NCBI GenBank assembly: GCA_015060765.1
Contig: SUXW01000004.1
Location: forward strand, 62,001 to 126,000
DNA length: 64,000 nucleotides
Reading direction: 5' to 3'
Source: Bacteroides sp.
GTDB lineage: Bacteria > Bacteroidota > Bacteroidia > Bacteroidales > Bacteroidaceae
The notes below the pieces were generated by a model. That model did not search any database. It saw nothing but the letters and a program-made list of their open reading frames with translations, and was not told where the DNA came from. Positions within the stretch are counted from its first letter, which is position 1. Each line of letters begins with the position of its first letter. Both the position numbers and the translations under genes were made by a program. Below, piece by piece: positions 18,193-26,828 of the stretch.

Positions 18193-18687
18193 TTAATTCA
18201 GATATGAAGATAATTCTGATACGTGGATATCCTTGGCAATAATTACGCCATTTTTATCAAGTAAATAATTCTTAAATCCTTTGTGCAGACGATAAGTTTT
18301 ATAAATTTCAGAATGTACACCAGAAAGTTCTACAAAACAATTGGTAGTGGAAATTTGATCTCTTTTGATGGTTTCATTAAATATTGATTTGTATTCATCA
18401 AATGAAACTGAAACCATTTCTACATTATTCGTTTGACTGATGGTATGGTTTAGCATGGCATTTTTCATTCTCGATTCTGCGTCATAGCTTGCCCAAAAAC
18501 TGAGTAATACGTATTTGCCATTCAAATCTTTCAAGTTGACCAGCTGTTTCTCTCCACAAATCTTGAATTCGGGTGCTTTATCTCCTATAGTCAACCCTTC
18601 CGTTGGTGTATCCTTACCTACAAACGAAATGGAGATAAAGGAAATTGTAATCAATACAATAATAAAACCTTTTACATTTTTAATCAT
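18193..18687 (-). CDS. Thioredoxin-fold (TlpA/AhpC-like) exported protein lacking the CXXC motif
   Basis: 164 residues: an N-terminal membrane anchor or signal (VKGFIIVLITISFISISFV), then a TlpA-type fold beginning GDKAPEFKI and LKDLNGKYVLLSFWAS. Where relatives have WCGPCR this protein reads YDAESR, so both redox cysteines are gone. Two cysteines remain elsewhere (KICGEKQ, TTNCFVE). The later strand FKNYLLDKNGVIIAKDI is intact. A redox-inactive binding or scaffold role is possible. The gene has a very good promoter and a structured 106-nt leader containing a mini-ORF. Confidence 0.82.
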   Translation of the reverse strand: MIKNVKGFIIVLITISFISISFVGKDTPTEGLTIGDKAPEFKICGEKQLVNLKDLNGKYVLLSFWASYDAESRMKNAMLNHTISQTNNVEMVSVSFDEYKSIFNETIKRDQISTTNCFVELSGVHSEIYKTYRLHKGFKNYLLDKNGVIIAKDIHVSELSSYLN

Positions 18688-18708
18688 GTAATACGATTTT
18701 GGTTCATA

Positions 18709-18750
18709 CTATCCAGGTCCCTTCATGATGGTGATTTCTACCTGGAACAT
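18709..18750 (-). CDS. Candidate 13-codon leader ORF (MFQVEITIMKGPG)
   Basis: The mini-ORF lies in the leader of the thioredoxin-fold gene. It starts about 45 nt after the predicted transcription start, ends in TAG 21 nt before the main ATG, and finishes with Pro-Gly before its stop. The arms of a 7-bp hairpin (TCCAGGT at 18712-18718, ACCTGGA at 18740-18746) lie in its first and last codons, so ribosomes translating it would melt the structure. This could be chance; no homologue is known to me. Confidence 0.35.
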   Translation of the reverse strand: MFQVEITIMKGPG

Positions 18751-18756
18751 TTATTC

Positions 18757-18779
18757 AAACTCTTATTAAGTTAGAGCTT
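18757..18779 (-). promoter_or_regulatory. Leader hairpin near the 5' end of the thioredoxin-fold mRNA
   Basis: Minus-strand arms AAGCTCT (18773-18779) and AGAGTTT (18757-18763) form a 7-bp stem with one G-U pair and a 9-nt loop, just after the predicted start of transcription and just before the mini-ORF. Confidence 0.4.
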
Positions 18780-18797
18780 TCTTATCGAAATCGGGTG

Positions 18798-18829
18798 CAA
18801 ATTTAGGGCTATATCTGATATCTTCCAAA
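18798..18829 (-). promoter_or_regulatory. Canonical promoter of the thioredoxin-fold gene
   Basis: TTTG (18826-18829), 20 bp, TAAATTTG (18798-18805) on the minus strand: a complete match to the Bacteroidetes consensus. It places transcription start near 18793. Confidence 0.7.
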
Positions 18830-18922
18830 GAAAATGTGTTAAAAATATGTTTTATAGCATGTTTTTATTGTATTCAGATGAAAAGAGATAGTTGAATACA
18901 TTACATTAAGGATTAATTTACG

Positions 18923-18930
18923 TACTTTTG
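18923..18930 (+). promoter_or_regulatory. Putative -7 element of serB
   Basis: TACTTTTG fits TAnnTTTG and lies 23 bp before the serB ATG. No clear -33 TTG is seen at the right distance. Confidence 0.45.
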
Positions 18931-18953
18931 TACATCATAACAAACAACATATT

Positions 18954-20186
18954 ATGGATAATCATACAGAATTGATTCTGATTCGAATAACAGGGCTTGA
19001 TCGGCCTGGTTTGACAGCATCCATTACGGAAATTCTTTCACAATATAATGTAGGAATATTGGATATCGGTCAAGCTGATATTCACAGTACTTTGTCGTTA
19101 GGTATTCTTTTCAAATGTAGTGAAAAGGATTCGGGTAATATCATGAAAGAATTACTTTTCAAAGCATCCGATTTGGGTATCAATATTCGTTTTTATCCCA
19201 TCTCTCCTGAAGAATATGAAGATTGGGTTAGTATGCAAGGTAAAAATCGATACATTTTAACTTTGTTGGGTAGAAAACTTTCTGCAAAGCAGATTGCTGC
19301 CGTAACCCGTATTTTAGCCGATCAAGGATTGAATATTGATGCCATTAAAAGACTTACCGGCCGTATGCCGTTAGATGAACAAAAAGCAAGTGTTCGTGCA
19401 TGTATTGAATTTTCTGTTCGTGGTACGGCTCGTGATATAGAAGAAATGCAACGAGAACTGATGCGTTTAAGTAGTGAATTGGGTATGGATTTTTCATTCC
19501 AACAAGATAATATGTATAGACGTATGAGACGTCTTATCTGTTTTGATATGGATTCCACCCTAATCCAGACCGAATGTATCGACGAACTTGCAGAACGGGC
19601 TGGTGTTGGTGATAAAGTAAGGGAAATAACAGCAAGTGCCATGCGTGGTGAAATTGACTTCATTGAAAGTTTCAGACAGAGAGTTGCTTTGTTAAAAGGC
19701 TTGGATGTCAGTGTTATGAAGGATATTGCTGAGAATCTTCCAATAACCGAAGGTGTGGAAAGATTGATGTTTGTTTTGAAACGATATGGTTATAAGATAG
19801 CAATTTTATCGGGTGGATTTACTTATTTCGGTGAATATTTGAAGCAACGATATGGGATTGATTATGTCTATGCCAATGAATTGGAAGTGGTTGATGGGAA
19901 ATTGACAGGAAGATATTTAGGTGAAGTCATAGACGGTCGTCGGAAAGCGGAACTTTTGAAACTGATAGCTCAAGTTGAAAAAGTCGATATTGCACAGACT
20001 ATTGCTGTTGGAGATGGAGCTAATGATTTACCTATGATTTCTGAAGCTGGATTGGGTATCGCTTTTCATGCGAAACCTAAAGTGGTTGCTAATGCCAAAC
20101 AATCCATCAATACGATTGGATTGGATGGTGTACTTTATTTTTTGGGATTTAAAGACTCCTATTTGGAAGAACGAGGTATACTTTAA
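18954..20186 (+). CDS. serB: Phosphoserine phosphatase with tandem ACT domains
   Basis: A 410-residue enzyme hydrolysing phosphoserine to serine, the last step of serine synthesis. Residues 1-90 (LIRITGLDRPGLTASITEIL) and about 98-180 form two ACT-like regulatory domains. The HAD phosphatase core follows: motif I FDMDSTLIQTE (about residue 197), motif II ILSGGF, the lysine after YLGEVIDGRRKAE, and motif III VGDGANDLPMI. This ACT-ACT-HAD layout is typical of actinobacterial and Bacteroidetes SerB. The helicase gene starts 9 bp downstream. Confidence 0.95.
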   Translation: MDNHTELILIRITGLDRPGLTASITEILSQYNVGILDIGQADIHSTLSLGILFKCSEKDSGNIMKELLFKASDLGINIRFYPISPEEYEDWVSMQGKNRYILTLLGRKLSAKQIAAVTRILADQGLNIDAIKRLTGRMPLDEQKASVRACIEFSVRGTARDIEEMQRELMRLSSELGMDFSFQQDNMYRRMRRLICFDMDSTLIQTECIDELAERAGVGDKVREITASAMRGEIDFIESFRQRVALLKGLDVSVMKDIAENLPITEGVERLMFVLKRYGYKIAILSGGFTYFGEYLKQRYGIDYVYANELEVVDGKLTGRYLGEVIDGRRKAELLKLIAQVEKVDIAQTIAVGDGANDLPMISEAGLGIAFHAKPKVVANAKQSINTIGLDGVLYFLGFKDSYLEERGIL

Positions 20187-20195
20187 TTAAAGAAC

Positions 20196-21428
20196 ATGAA
20201 ATTTACAGAATTGAATTTAGAAGAAAGTGTACTTCAGGCACTCGATGCCATGAGGTTTGAGGAATGTACTCCCATACAAGAACATACTATTCCTGTCATT
20301 CTTGAAGGTAAAGATTTGATTGGAGTGGCTCAAACAGGTACGGGGAAAACGGCTGCTTATTTATTGCCTATACTGAATCAATTGAGTAAGGGGGGATATC
20401 CAGCTGATTCAATCAATTGCATAATTATGTCCCCTACCCGTGAATTGGCTCAACAGATAGACCAGCAGATGGAAGGCTTTTCCTATTTCATGCCAGCTTC
20501 GAGTGTTGCAGTATATGGAGGGAATGATGGAATACGTTTTGAACAAGAAAAAAGAGGACTTACCTTGGGCGCAGATGTGGTTATAGCTACTCCTGGGAGA
20601 TTGATTAGCCATCTTAGTTTGGGGTATGTGAATTTAAGTCGTGTTTCTTTTTTCATTCTTGACGAAGCCGATCGTATGTTGGATATGGGGTTCTATGATG
20701 ACATTATGCAGATTGTAAAATTCCTTCCGAAGGAAAGACAAACCATCATGTTTTCTGCAACGATGCCTACTAAAATTCAGCAATTGGCAAAAAGCATTTT
20801 GAATAATCCTGTTGAAGTGAAATTAGCAGTATCCAAACCGGCTGAAAAGATTATACAGACAGCTTATGTATGTTATGAAAATCAGAAATTGGGTATCATC
20901 AAGGATTTGTTCAAAGATCAACAGCCCGAACGTGTCATTATTTTTGCATCATCCAAATTGAAGGTAAAGGAAGTGACACAAGCTTTGAAACGGATGAAGT
21001 TGAATGTAGGTGAAATGCATTCGGATTTAGAGCAATCCCAACGCGATCAGATTATGTATGAATTTAAAAACGGACGTATCAATATACTTATAGCAACAGA
21101 TATTGTAAGTCGGGGGATTGATATAGACGACATTCGTTTAGTCATTAACTATGATGTTCCCCATGATTCAGAAGACTATGTGCATCGTATCGGGCGTACA
21201 GCTCGTGCCAATAATGACGGGTGTGCCATTACTTTTGTCAGCGAAAAGGAACAGACTCAATTCAAGGCTATCGAAGATTTTTTAGCCAAAACAATCTATA
21301 AGATTCCTGTTCCTGAAGAATTGGGTGAAGCTCCTGAATATAATCCAAAATCCGCATCGAAAGACAGCCGAAAAAAATATAATTACAGAAAGAAAAGAAA
21401 CAATCGTCCGCGAAAGAAAACGGAATAA
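20196..21428 (+). CDS. DEAD-box ATP-dependent RNA helicase
   Basis: A 410-residue helicase with all core motifs in order: Q motif FEECTPIQEHTIP, motif I AQTGTGKTAA, Ia PTRELAQQ, II LDEADRMLDMGF, III SATMP, IV IIFASS, V TDIVSRGIDID, VI HRIGRTAR. The tail after about residue 380 is short and basic (KKYNYRKKRNNRPRKKT), suited to RNA binding. It resembles RhlE-type helicases involved in rRNA processing or mRNA turnover. It follows serB by 9 bp and ends 3 bp from the convergent TerB-DnaJ gene. Confidence 0.95.
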   Translation: MKFTELNLEESVLQALDAMRFEECTPIQEHTIPVILEGKDLIGVAQTGTGKTAAYLLPILNQLSKGGYPADSINCIIMSPTRELAQQIDQQMEGFSYFMPASSVAVYGGNDGIRFEQEKRGLTLGADVVIATPGRLISHLSLGYVNLSRVSFFILDEADRMLDMGFYDDIMQIVKFLPKERQTIMFSATMPTKIQQLAKSILNNPVEVKLAVSKPAEKIIQTAYVCYENQKLGIIKDLFKDQQPERVIIFASSKLKVKEVTQALKRMKLNVGEMHSDLEQSQRDQIMYEFKNGRINILIATDIVSRGIDIDDIRLVINYDVPHDSEDYVHRIGRTARANNDGCAITFVSEKEQTQFKAIEDFLAKTIYKIPVPEELGEAPEYNPKSASKDSRKKYNYRKKRNNRPRKKTE

Positions 21429-21431
21429 GAA

Positions 21432-22211
21432 TCATTTGATTCCTCTTGCTTTATAAATGCGTTCTTTTGCACTATTTATCTGCTGGAATTTTTCTTCAGC
21501 AGCTTTTTTTACATCTTCTCCTAATGTAGCGACCTTATCGGGATGATGTTTCAAAGCCAATTTTCGATAAGCAGCCTTGATTTCTTCGTCGGTTGCAGAA
21601 GGTTCCACTTCAAGAACTCTATAAGCTTCTTCCAAAGAATTACCACCTAAATTCAGCATGGAATCTACTTCTTTTTCCGATAGTCCCATTGTAGTAGCCA
21701 CTTCTTTTAATGCATCAATTTCCTCCATACATATATTGCCGTCACTACGAGCAATTTGTGCTAAGAAATTGAGCAATTGAAGTCTTTCTTCATAACTCAG
21801 ATTATTCTTGATTTGTACACCACATTCGTGGATGGTATTTTTGAATGCCAATGGGTTATTGGCATCCATGCGTTTACGTTGTTCAAACAGATTAAGCAAT
21901 ATCTGGTTGCCTTCGTTGACAGCAGCTTCTCCAAAATTATGACGAAGGAACTGGCGTACGTATTCCATTTCGCTATGCATAATCTTTCCATCTGCACGAA
22001 TGATGTAGGATGCCATGACAAGTAATGAAAACATAAAGCTGTTGCGTTGACCGTATGCATGGTTTTCATCAGTGTGATTCCCATATCCACCATTGTTATA
22101 GTTTTCATTGCTATTTTCTAACATCGACCCAATAACATATCCTGCCAATGCTCCCAATGGTCCTGCCGCCATAAAGCCGACAATGCCCCCTATCCATTTT
22201 CCGAGTCCCAT
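21432..22211 (-). CDS. TerB-DnaJ (DjlA-like) co-chaperone
   Basis: 259 residues. The N-terminus is glycine-rich and membrane-active ([27 protein letters not shown]). A helical TerB-like domain follows (about 60-175; [17 protein letters not shown] and [15 protein letters not shown] are its acidic metal-binding-like repeats). A C-terminal J domain (about 193-259) carries the HPD motif in [10 protein letters not shown]. This layout is that of DjlA, which stimulates DnaK at the inner membrane. It diverges from the patatin gene through a perfect palindromic promoter. Confidence 0.9.
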   Translation of the reverse strand: MGLGKWIGGIVGFMAAGPLGALAGYVIGSMLENSNENYNNGGYGNHTDENHAYGQRNSFMFSLLVMASYIIRADGKIMHSEMEYVRQFLRHNFGEAAVNEGNQILLNLFEQRKRMDANNPLAFKNTIHECGVQIKNNLSYEERLQLLNFLAQIARSDGNICMEEIDALKEVATTMGLSEKEVDSMLNLGGNSLEEAYRVLEVEPSATDEEIKAAYRKLALKHHPDKVATLGEDVKKAAEEKFQQINSAKERIYKARGIK

Positions 22212-22237
22212 ATTTCTTATTATTTAGCTTTTTAAAT

Positions 22238-22278
22238 ACAAACATACATAAAATTCTTCAGATTTTATGTATGTTTGT
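22238..22278. promoter_or_regulatory. Perfectly symmetric divergent promoter palindrome
   Basis: Two perfect 17-bp arms, ACAAACATACATAAAAT (22238-22254) and its reverse complement (22262-22278), flank a 7-bp centre. Each arm contains a TATGTTTG -7 element pointing outwards (22239-22246 for the TerB-DnaJ gene, 22270-22277 for the patatin), only 23 bp apart. Leader lengths are about equal on both sides. Confidence 0.6.
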
Positions 22279-22305
22279 GTAGACTTTAAAATCTATATGC
22301 ATATA

Positions 22306-23322
22306 ATGAAGCAGAAAAAGAGTGTGGCATTGGTTTTGTCGAGCGGTGGACCACGTGGATTTGCATATATAGGTGCTATCGAAGCATTGGAAGAGAATGG
22401 GTATGCCATTACTTCAATAGCCGGAACCTCTATTGGATCATTGGTGGGTGGAATCTATGCAGTAGGAAAATTGAGTGAATTCAAGGAATGGCTTTATTCT
22501 CTTAATACGTGGGAAGTGTTTTCTTTGATGGACCTTTCTATAGCAAAGAACCATTTTATGAAAGGTGAACGAATAATCGAGGCTATTATGAAGATTGTTC
22601 CTGATGTAAACATCGAGGATTTGCCGATACCTTATTGCGCTGTGGCTACAGATCTTTATACTGGTCGAGAGGTCGTTTTTGATCGTGGTCCTCTTTTTAA
22701 AGCCATTCGCGCTTCCATATCCATCCCCTCACTATTTCGTCCTGTTAAATATGGTTTTACTACACTGATTGACGGTGCCATAGCCAATTGTTTACCACTG
22801 AATCGTGTACAACGTACAAAGAATGACATATTAGTTGCATTCGATGTGAACGATGTGGATGAGGAAGAAATCAACCAGATTCTTCGTCGGGAACACGAGG
22901 CTAAATTGATTGATAAAAAATTTGAATTGGAAATACACGAAGAATTAATGGATGTAATTCATGATTTCAAGCATGATACGGATATGGGGTTGGTGAAGCG
23001 TCTGAAACATGCAGGAAGTCGTAGTATGGCACTCCTGAAAGACTTCTTCAATTATCAAAAGGCCTTCAACGAAGACGATTCCTTGGATTATGGGGACAAT
23101 TATTATGATTTGCTCGATCGTACCTTCAGTTTGATGAATCATAAAAACACGGAACTGATGTTGGAATTACATAAACCGGATATTCTCGTCAAGATGCCAT
23201 TTGATAGCTATGGAGAAATTTCGGATTATGCCAAAGCAAAGGAGATTTCTGACAGAGGATATCAGTTGATGTGTGAGGCATTGAAACCTTTATGTTCTAT
23301 GCATAAAGATTCGAATAAGTAG
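22306..23322 (+). CDS. Cytoplasmic patatin-like phospholipase
   Basis: 338 residues from the ATG at 22306 (MKQKKSVALVLSSGG). Earlier in-frame ATGs at 22267 or 22297 are less likely: the first lies upstream of the -7 element. The patatin core is complete: oxyanion loop SSGGPRGFAYIG, nucleophile elbow GTSIGSLVGG, and the catalytic aspartate in IDGAIANCLPL (DGA variant). There is no signal peptide or membrane helix, so it should act on internal lipids. The C-terminal third is charged and helical. Its neighbour across the palindrome is a DjlA-like co-chaperone. Confidence 0.9.
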   Translation: MKQKKSVALVLSSGGPRGFAYIGAIEALEENGYAITSIAGTSIGSLVGGIYAVGKLSEFKEWLYSLNTWEVFSLMDLSIAKNHFMKGERIIEAIMKIVPDVNIEDLPIPYCAVATDLYTGREVVFDRGPLFKAIRASISIPSLFRPVKYGFTTLIDGAIANCLPLNRVQRTKNDILVAFDVNDVDEEEINQILRREHEAKLIDKKFELEIHEELMDVIHDFKHDTDMGLVKRLKHAGSRSMALLKDFFNYQKAFNEDDSLDYGDNYYDLLDRTFSLMNHKNTELMLELHKPDILVKMPFDSYGEISDYAKAKEISDRGYQLMCEALKPLCSMHKDSNK

Positions 23323-23364
23323 TGATACCATTGCTATGTAATGTCAGAATAGATGTTCAATAAC

Positions 23365-23432
23365 ATACGTATTGTTTGATTAAAAGATACGTATCATTTA
23401 TCCAAAAGATACGTATCTTTTGGATAAATGAT
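23365..23432. repeat. Three ATACGTAT sites spaced 22 bp, ending in a 40-bp perfect palindrome
   Basis: The 8-bp palindrome ATACGTAT occurs at 23365-23372, 23387-23394 and 23409-23416, each exactly 22 bp apart. The last two belong to a repeated AAAAGATACGTATC, and bases 23393-23432 form a perfect 40-bp palindrome centred on the third site. It lies between convergent patatin and nqrF. A protein-binding array or a dispersed repeat are the main options. Confidence 0.6.
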
Positions 23433-23525
23433 TAGGAACGTTTTTTTATTGCTTTGTTCTTGTTATCGTTGAAATTTTTTCAAGATTTCGCATGATCAAA
23501 AACCAAGGTGTATGAATCATACATA

Positions 23526-23559
23526 AAAAGAGCAGAGTCTATTTAGACTCTGCTCTTTT
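23526..23559 (-). terminator. Terminator of the nqr operon
   Basis: Perfect 16-bp arms (23526-23541 and 23544-23559) with a core AGAGCAGAGTCTA and A/T runs on both ends, 20 bp after the nqrF stop on the minus strand. It may also stop the patatin transcript. Confidence 0.85.
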
Positions 23560-23578
23560 ATATAATTGGTTAGGATAA

Positions 23579-24850
23579 TTACCCTCCAAAGTTATCGTAC
23601 ATGATAGAGCTTTCTTCCACGCCGAGGTCGGTAAGCATAGCTACAACAGCCTTCGACATCGGGCCAGGACCACACATGTAGTATTCGATATCTTCCGGAG
23701 CTTCGTGATCCTTCAAATAAGTGTTCAACATTACTTGGTGAACGAAACCGGCTGTGTACTTAACGCCTGCTGCATCAGCTGCTGGATCAGGACGGTCAAG
23801 AGCCAAGTGGAAGTGGAAGTTGGGGAATTCCTTTTCAATACCCAAGAAGTCTTCCAAGTAGAATACTTCGTTCAATGCACGAGCACCATAGAAGTAGTGC
23901 ATTTCACGGTCGGTAGTCTTCAAAGTCTTTGTCATGTGCATAATCTGAGCACGCAACGGAGCCATACCGGCACCACCACCAACCCAAATCATTTCCTTCT
24001 TAGAATCGAAGTGCGGGTGGAAGTCACCGTAAGGACCACTCATGATTACCTTGTCACCCGGCTTGAGTGAGAAGATGTAAGATGAAGCGATACCCGGATT
24101 TACATCCATGAAGCCCGGACCTTGTTCTTTCGGCTTGAACGGAGGTGTAGCGATACGTACGGTCAACATGAACACGTTACCTTCGGCTGGGTAGTTAGCC
24201 ATAGAGTAAGCACGGATAGTCGGTTCCGGGTTCACGCACTTCAGTGGGAACAAACCGAACTTTTCCCATGCCGGCAAGTATTCGTCGCCAATCAAGCTCT
24301 TGTCGAAATCCTTGTCGTAGTCGATAGAGAACTTCGGAATCTGAATCTGAGCATAAGAACCCGGGATAAAGTCCATGTGAGCACCTTCAGGCAACTGCAC
24401 CTTGAACTCCTTGATAAAGGTAGCCACGTTCTTGTTGCTGATAACGGTACATTCGTATTCCTTTACGCCAAGTACAGATTCGTCCACCTTCACGGCCATA
24501 TCGCCCTTTACCTTCACTTGGCAACCCAGACGCCAGTTGTCCTTCTGTTGCTTACGAGTGAAGTGACCCTTTTCTGAATCGAGGATTTCACCACCACCTT
24601 CTACAACCTGACACTTACACTGACCGCAAGAACCCTTACCACCACAAGCTGATGACAAGTATACACCGTTAGTAGACAAGGTGTTCAACAAAGAAGAACC
24701 TTGTTCTACTTCCAATTCTGTCTTACCATTAATAGTCAATTTCACCTTGCCGCTTGGAGTCAAATATGCCTTAGCGACAAGCAAAACAATTACAAGTAAT
24801 AGAATAATTCCAAGGAATACTCCAATACTAGTTAAAATTAAAGCTGTCAT
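23579..24850 (-). CDS. nqrF: Na+-translocating NADH:quinone reductase subunit F
   Basis: A 423-residue entry subunit that takes electrons from NADH. One N-terminal membrane helix (about 5-30) is followed by a 2Fe-2S ferredoxin domain with cysteines 69, 75, 78 and 110 (CGGKGSCGQC, RLGCQ). The FAD domain has RAYSMANYP, and the NADH-binding part has WVGGGAGMAPLRAQI and a late YYMCGPGPM. All cofactor sites are kept. Last gene of nqrABCDEF, ending at a strong terminator. Confidence 0.97.
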   Translation of the reverse strand: MTALILTSIGVFLGIILLLVIVLLVAKAYLTPSGKVKLTINGKTELEVEQGSSLLNTLSTNGVYLSSACGGKGSCGQCKCQVVEGGGEILDSEKGHFTRKQQKDNWRLGCQVKVKGDMAVKVDESVLGVKEYECTVISNKNVATFIKEFKVQLPEGAHMDFIPGSYAQIQIPKFSIDYDKDFDKSLIGDEYLPAWEKFGLFPLKCVNPEPTIRAYSMANYPAEGNVFMLTVRIATPPFKPKEQGPGFMDVNPGIASSYIFSLKPGDKVIMSGPYGDFHPHFDSKKEMIWVGGGAGMAPLRAQIMHMTKTLKTTDREMHYFYGARALNEVFYLEDFLGIEKEFPNFHFHLALDRPDPAADAAGVKYTAGFVHQVMLNTYLKDHEAPEDIEYYMCGPGPMSKAVVAMLTDLGVEESSIMYDNFGG

Positions 24851-24868
24851 TGTATATTCCTTTCTTTA

Positions 24869-25465
24869 TTAGATTTTCAAACCTGAGAAACACATAAAGG
24901 CCATTGCCATCAAACCTACTGTGATGAATGTAATACCCAAGCCCTTCAATGGAGCAGGTACATCAGAGTAAGCCATCTTTTCACGGATAGCAGCCAAACC
25001 GACAATTGCTAACAACCAACCGATACCAGAACCTAAGGCATAAGTAGTGGCTTCACCGATATTGGCAAAATCGCGTTGTTGCATAAACAATGAAGCCCCC
25101 ATGATAGCACAGTTCACGGCAATTAATGGAAGGAAGATACCGAGGGCGGCATACAGCGACGGACTGAAACGCTCTACAATCATTTCTACTAACTGAACAA
25201 TAGCTGCGATAACTGCGATGAAGAGGATGAAGCTCAAGAAGCTCAAGTCAACACCATCAACCAATGCATTAGGAGCCAATACATAGTTTTCCAACAGGTA
25301 GTTTACAGGGAGAGTTACAATCAATACAAAAGTAACGGCTGCACCCAAACCTACGGCTGTCTTTACGTTCTTCGATACTGCAAGGTAAGAACACATCCCC
25401 AAGAAGTATGCGAAAATCATATTGTCCACGAAGATGGACTTTACAAATAAACTTAAATATTCCAT
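24869..25465 (-). CDS. nqrE: Na+-translocating NADH:quinone reductase subunit E
   Basis: A 198-residue integral membrane subunit with six hydrophobic helices and the characteristic starts [23 protein letters not shown] and [13 protein letters not shown]. NqrD and NqrE are homologous, inverted partners forming the membrane iron site and part of the sodium path; the conserved cysteines in GMCSYL and NCAIMG are present. It lies 18 bp before nqrF and 19 bp after nqrD. Confidence 0.97.
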   Translation of the reverse strand: MEYLSLFVKSIFVDNMIFAYFLGMCSYLAVSKNVKTAVGLGAAVTFVLIVTLPVNYLLENYVLAPNALVDGVDLSFLSFILFIAVIAAIVQLVEMIVERFSPSLYAALGIFLPLIAVNCAIMGASLFMQQRDFANIGEATTYALGSGIGWLLAIVGLAAIREKMAYSDVPAPLKGLGITFITVGLMAMAFMCFSGLKI

Positions 25466-25484
25466 ATTCTTATTTTATTGGGGA

Positions 25485-26120
25485 TTAATTACTACTTTCC
25501 TGCAATTCTTTGTGCTTAGCACGTTGATACCAGATAACGCAAGCGCAGATAATCAATGCCATAGGAGGCATCAACATCAAACCGTTGTTCAAGTATCCCA
25601 TTTCATAAACTGCATCAGGAATAACCTTGAAACCGAACAATGCGCCTGAACCGAACAATTCACGGAAGAAAGCAACGATAATCAAAATCTTGGCATAACC
25701 AAGGCCGTTACCGATACCATCGAGGAATGATTCCCAAGGTCCGTTCATCATGGCAAACGCTTCGAGGCGTCCCATCAAGATACAGTTTGTAATAATCAAA
25801 CCGATGTAAACAGAAAGCTGAACACTTACGTCGTAAGCGAATGCTTTTAAAACTTCACTAACGATGGTTACCAATGTAGCAACAACGACCAACTGAACGA
25901 TGATACGGATACGGTTAGGTACGGTATTGCGAAGCAATGAGATAACTAAATTAGCAAATGCAGTAATGATGGTTACAGAAAGCCCCATCACGATAGCCGG
26001 TTCCAACTGAGCTGTTACAGCCAATGCAGAACAGATACCGAGCACCTGTACAGTTACAGGGTTGTTCAAACCCAGCGGAGTGAGCAGAACTTCTTGGTTT
26101 TTCTTTGAAAATAAACTCAT
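25485..26120 (-). CDS. nqrD: Na+-translocating NADH:quinone reductase subunit D
   Basis: A 211-residue membrane subunit with six helices, paralogous to NqrE. The N-terminal NPVTVQVLGICSALAVTAQ and the later TNCILMGRLEAFAM hold the cysteines expected to ligate the shared iron centre. Spacing to its neighbours is 15-19 bp. Confidence 0.97.
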   Translation of the reverse strand: MSLFSKKNQEVLLTPLGLNNPVTVQVLGICSALAVTAQLEPAIVMGLSVTIITAFANLVISLLRNTVPNRIRIIVQLVVVATLVTIVSEVLKAFAYDVSVQLSVYIGLIITNCILMGRLEAFAMMNGPWESFLDGIGNGLGYAKILIIVAFFRELFGSGALFGFKVIPDAVYEMGYLNNGLMLMPPMALIICACVIWYQRAKHKELQESSN

Positions 26121-26135
26121 ATTCTATTCCTCCTA

Positions 26136-26810
26136 TTATTTAATAGTTAAAAATGGGGTGTATAACTTCAAGCAGTCCTTGATCATGGCATCTACACCCT
26201 GAGAAGTAATAGTACCACCAGAGATACCGTCTACTTCGTAATCAGGCTTAGCTACTTTGCCGTTCTTAACAACGCTCAAACCTACATTGCCATTTTCAAG
26301 CACCTTCTTGCCTACGAATGGAGCCTGAAATTTCAGAGTAGTGATTTCAGCACCCAAGCCCGGAGTTTCACCCGAGTGATTGAAGTATACACCAAATACA
26401 GTATCCTTGTTGTCGTTCAAGGCTACATAACCCCAAATAGGACCCCAAAGACCGGCACCGTAAATAGGAATGATATACTTGGTTGCACCATCTACTTTAC
26501 ATTCGAAAACATGCAAACGGTTTTCAGCAATTTCACCCTTAAAAGAAGTGTTGAATTCACCTTCGTAAGGAGCCAATGTGCCATCGGCCTGCATCAACAT
26601 ATCCTTCACTTCATACTTCGCAAATTCTGCATCTGCATCAGTCACTTCAGTAACGTTGATGGCAGAAAGGATTTGCTTCTTAGTGTCATTTTTAACATTT
26701 GCATTCTGAGTTTCCTTCAATGAAGAAGAAACGAATGCCAGCAAGAAAGCTACGATAATAACCATAATCGCAGCATAAATGACTGTATAACTATTACTGT
26801 TAGTATTCAT
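26136..26810 (-). CDS. nqrC: Na+-translocating NADH:quinone reductase subunit C
   Basis: A 224-residue subunit with one N-terminal membrane helix (about 8-29) and a periplasmic FMN-binding domain. The covalent FMN site is the SGGTITSQG motif (about residues 197-205), matching the SGATxT flavinylation pattern, so an ApbE-type flavin transferase must be encoded elsewhere. GAGLWGPIWGY and GETPGLGAEI are family signatures. Confidence 0.97.
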   Translation of the reverse strand: MNTNSNSYTVIYAAIMVIIVAFLLAFVSSSLKETQNANVKNDTKKQILSAINVTEVTDADAEFAKYEVKDMLMQADGTLAPYEGEFNTSFKGEIAENRLHVFECKVDGATKYIIPIYGAGLWGPIWGYVALNDNKDTVFGVYFNHSGETPGLGAEITTLKFQAPFVGKKVLENGNVGLSVVKNGKVAKPDYEVDGISGGTITSQGVDAMIKDCLKLYTPFLTIK

Positions 26811-26828
26811 AATGTTCCGATTTAATGA

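Noticed and set aside
18700-18720. Faint likeness of the minus strand (ACCTGGATAGTATGAACC) to the 3' half of a TPP riboswitch
   Set aside because: The 5' half and the CTGAGA core are missing, and the gene downstream has nothing to do with thiamin.
23365-23432. Regularly spaced repeats that could be read as a CRISPR array
   Set aside because: Only three short palindromic units, spacers too short and similar, no cas genes.
24122-24577. Plus-strand ORF of 151 codons opposite nqrF
   Set aside because: Shadow of a strongly codon-biased gene; no domain or promoter.
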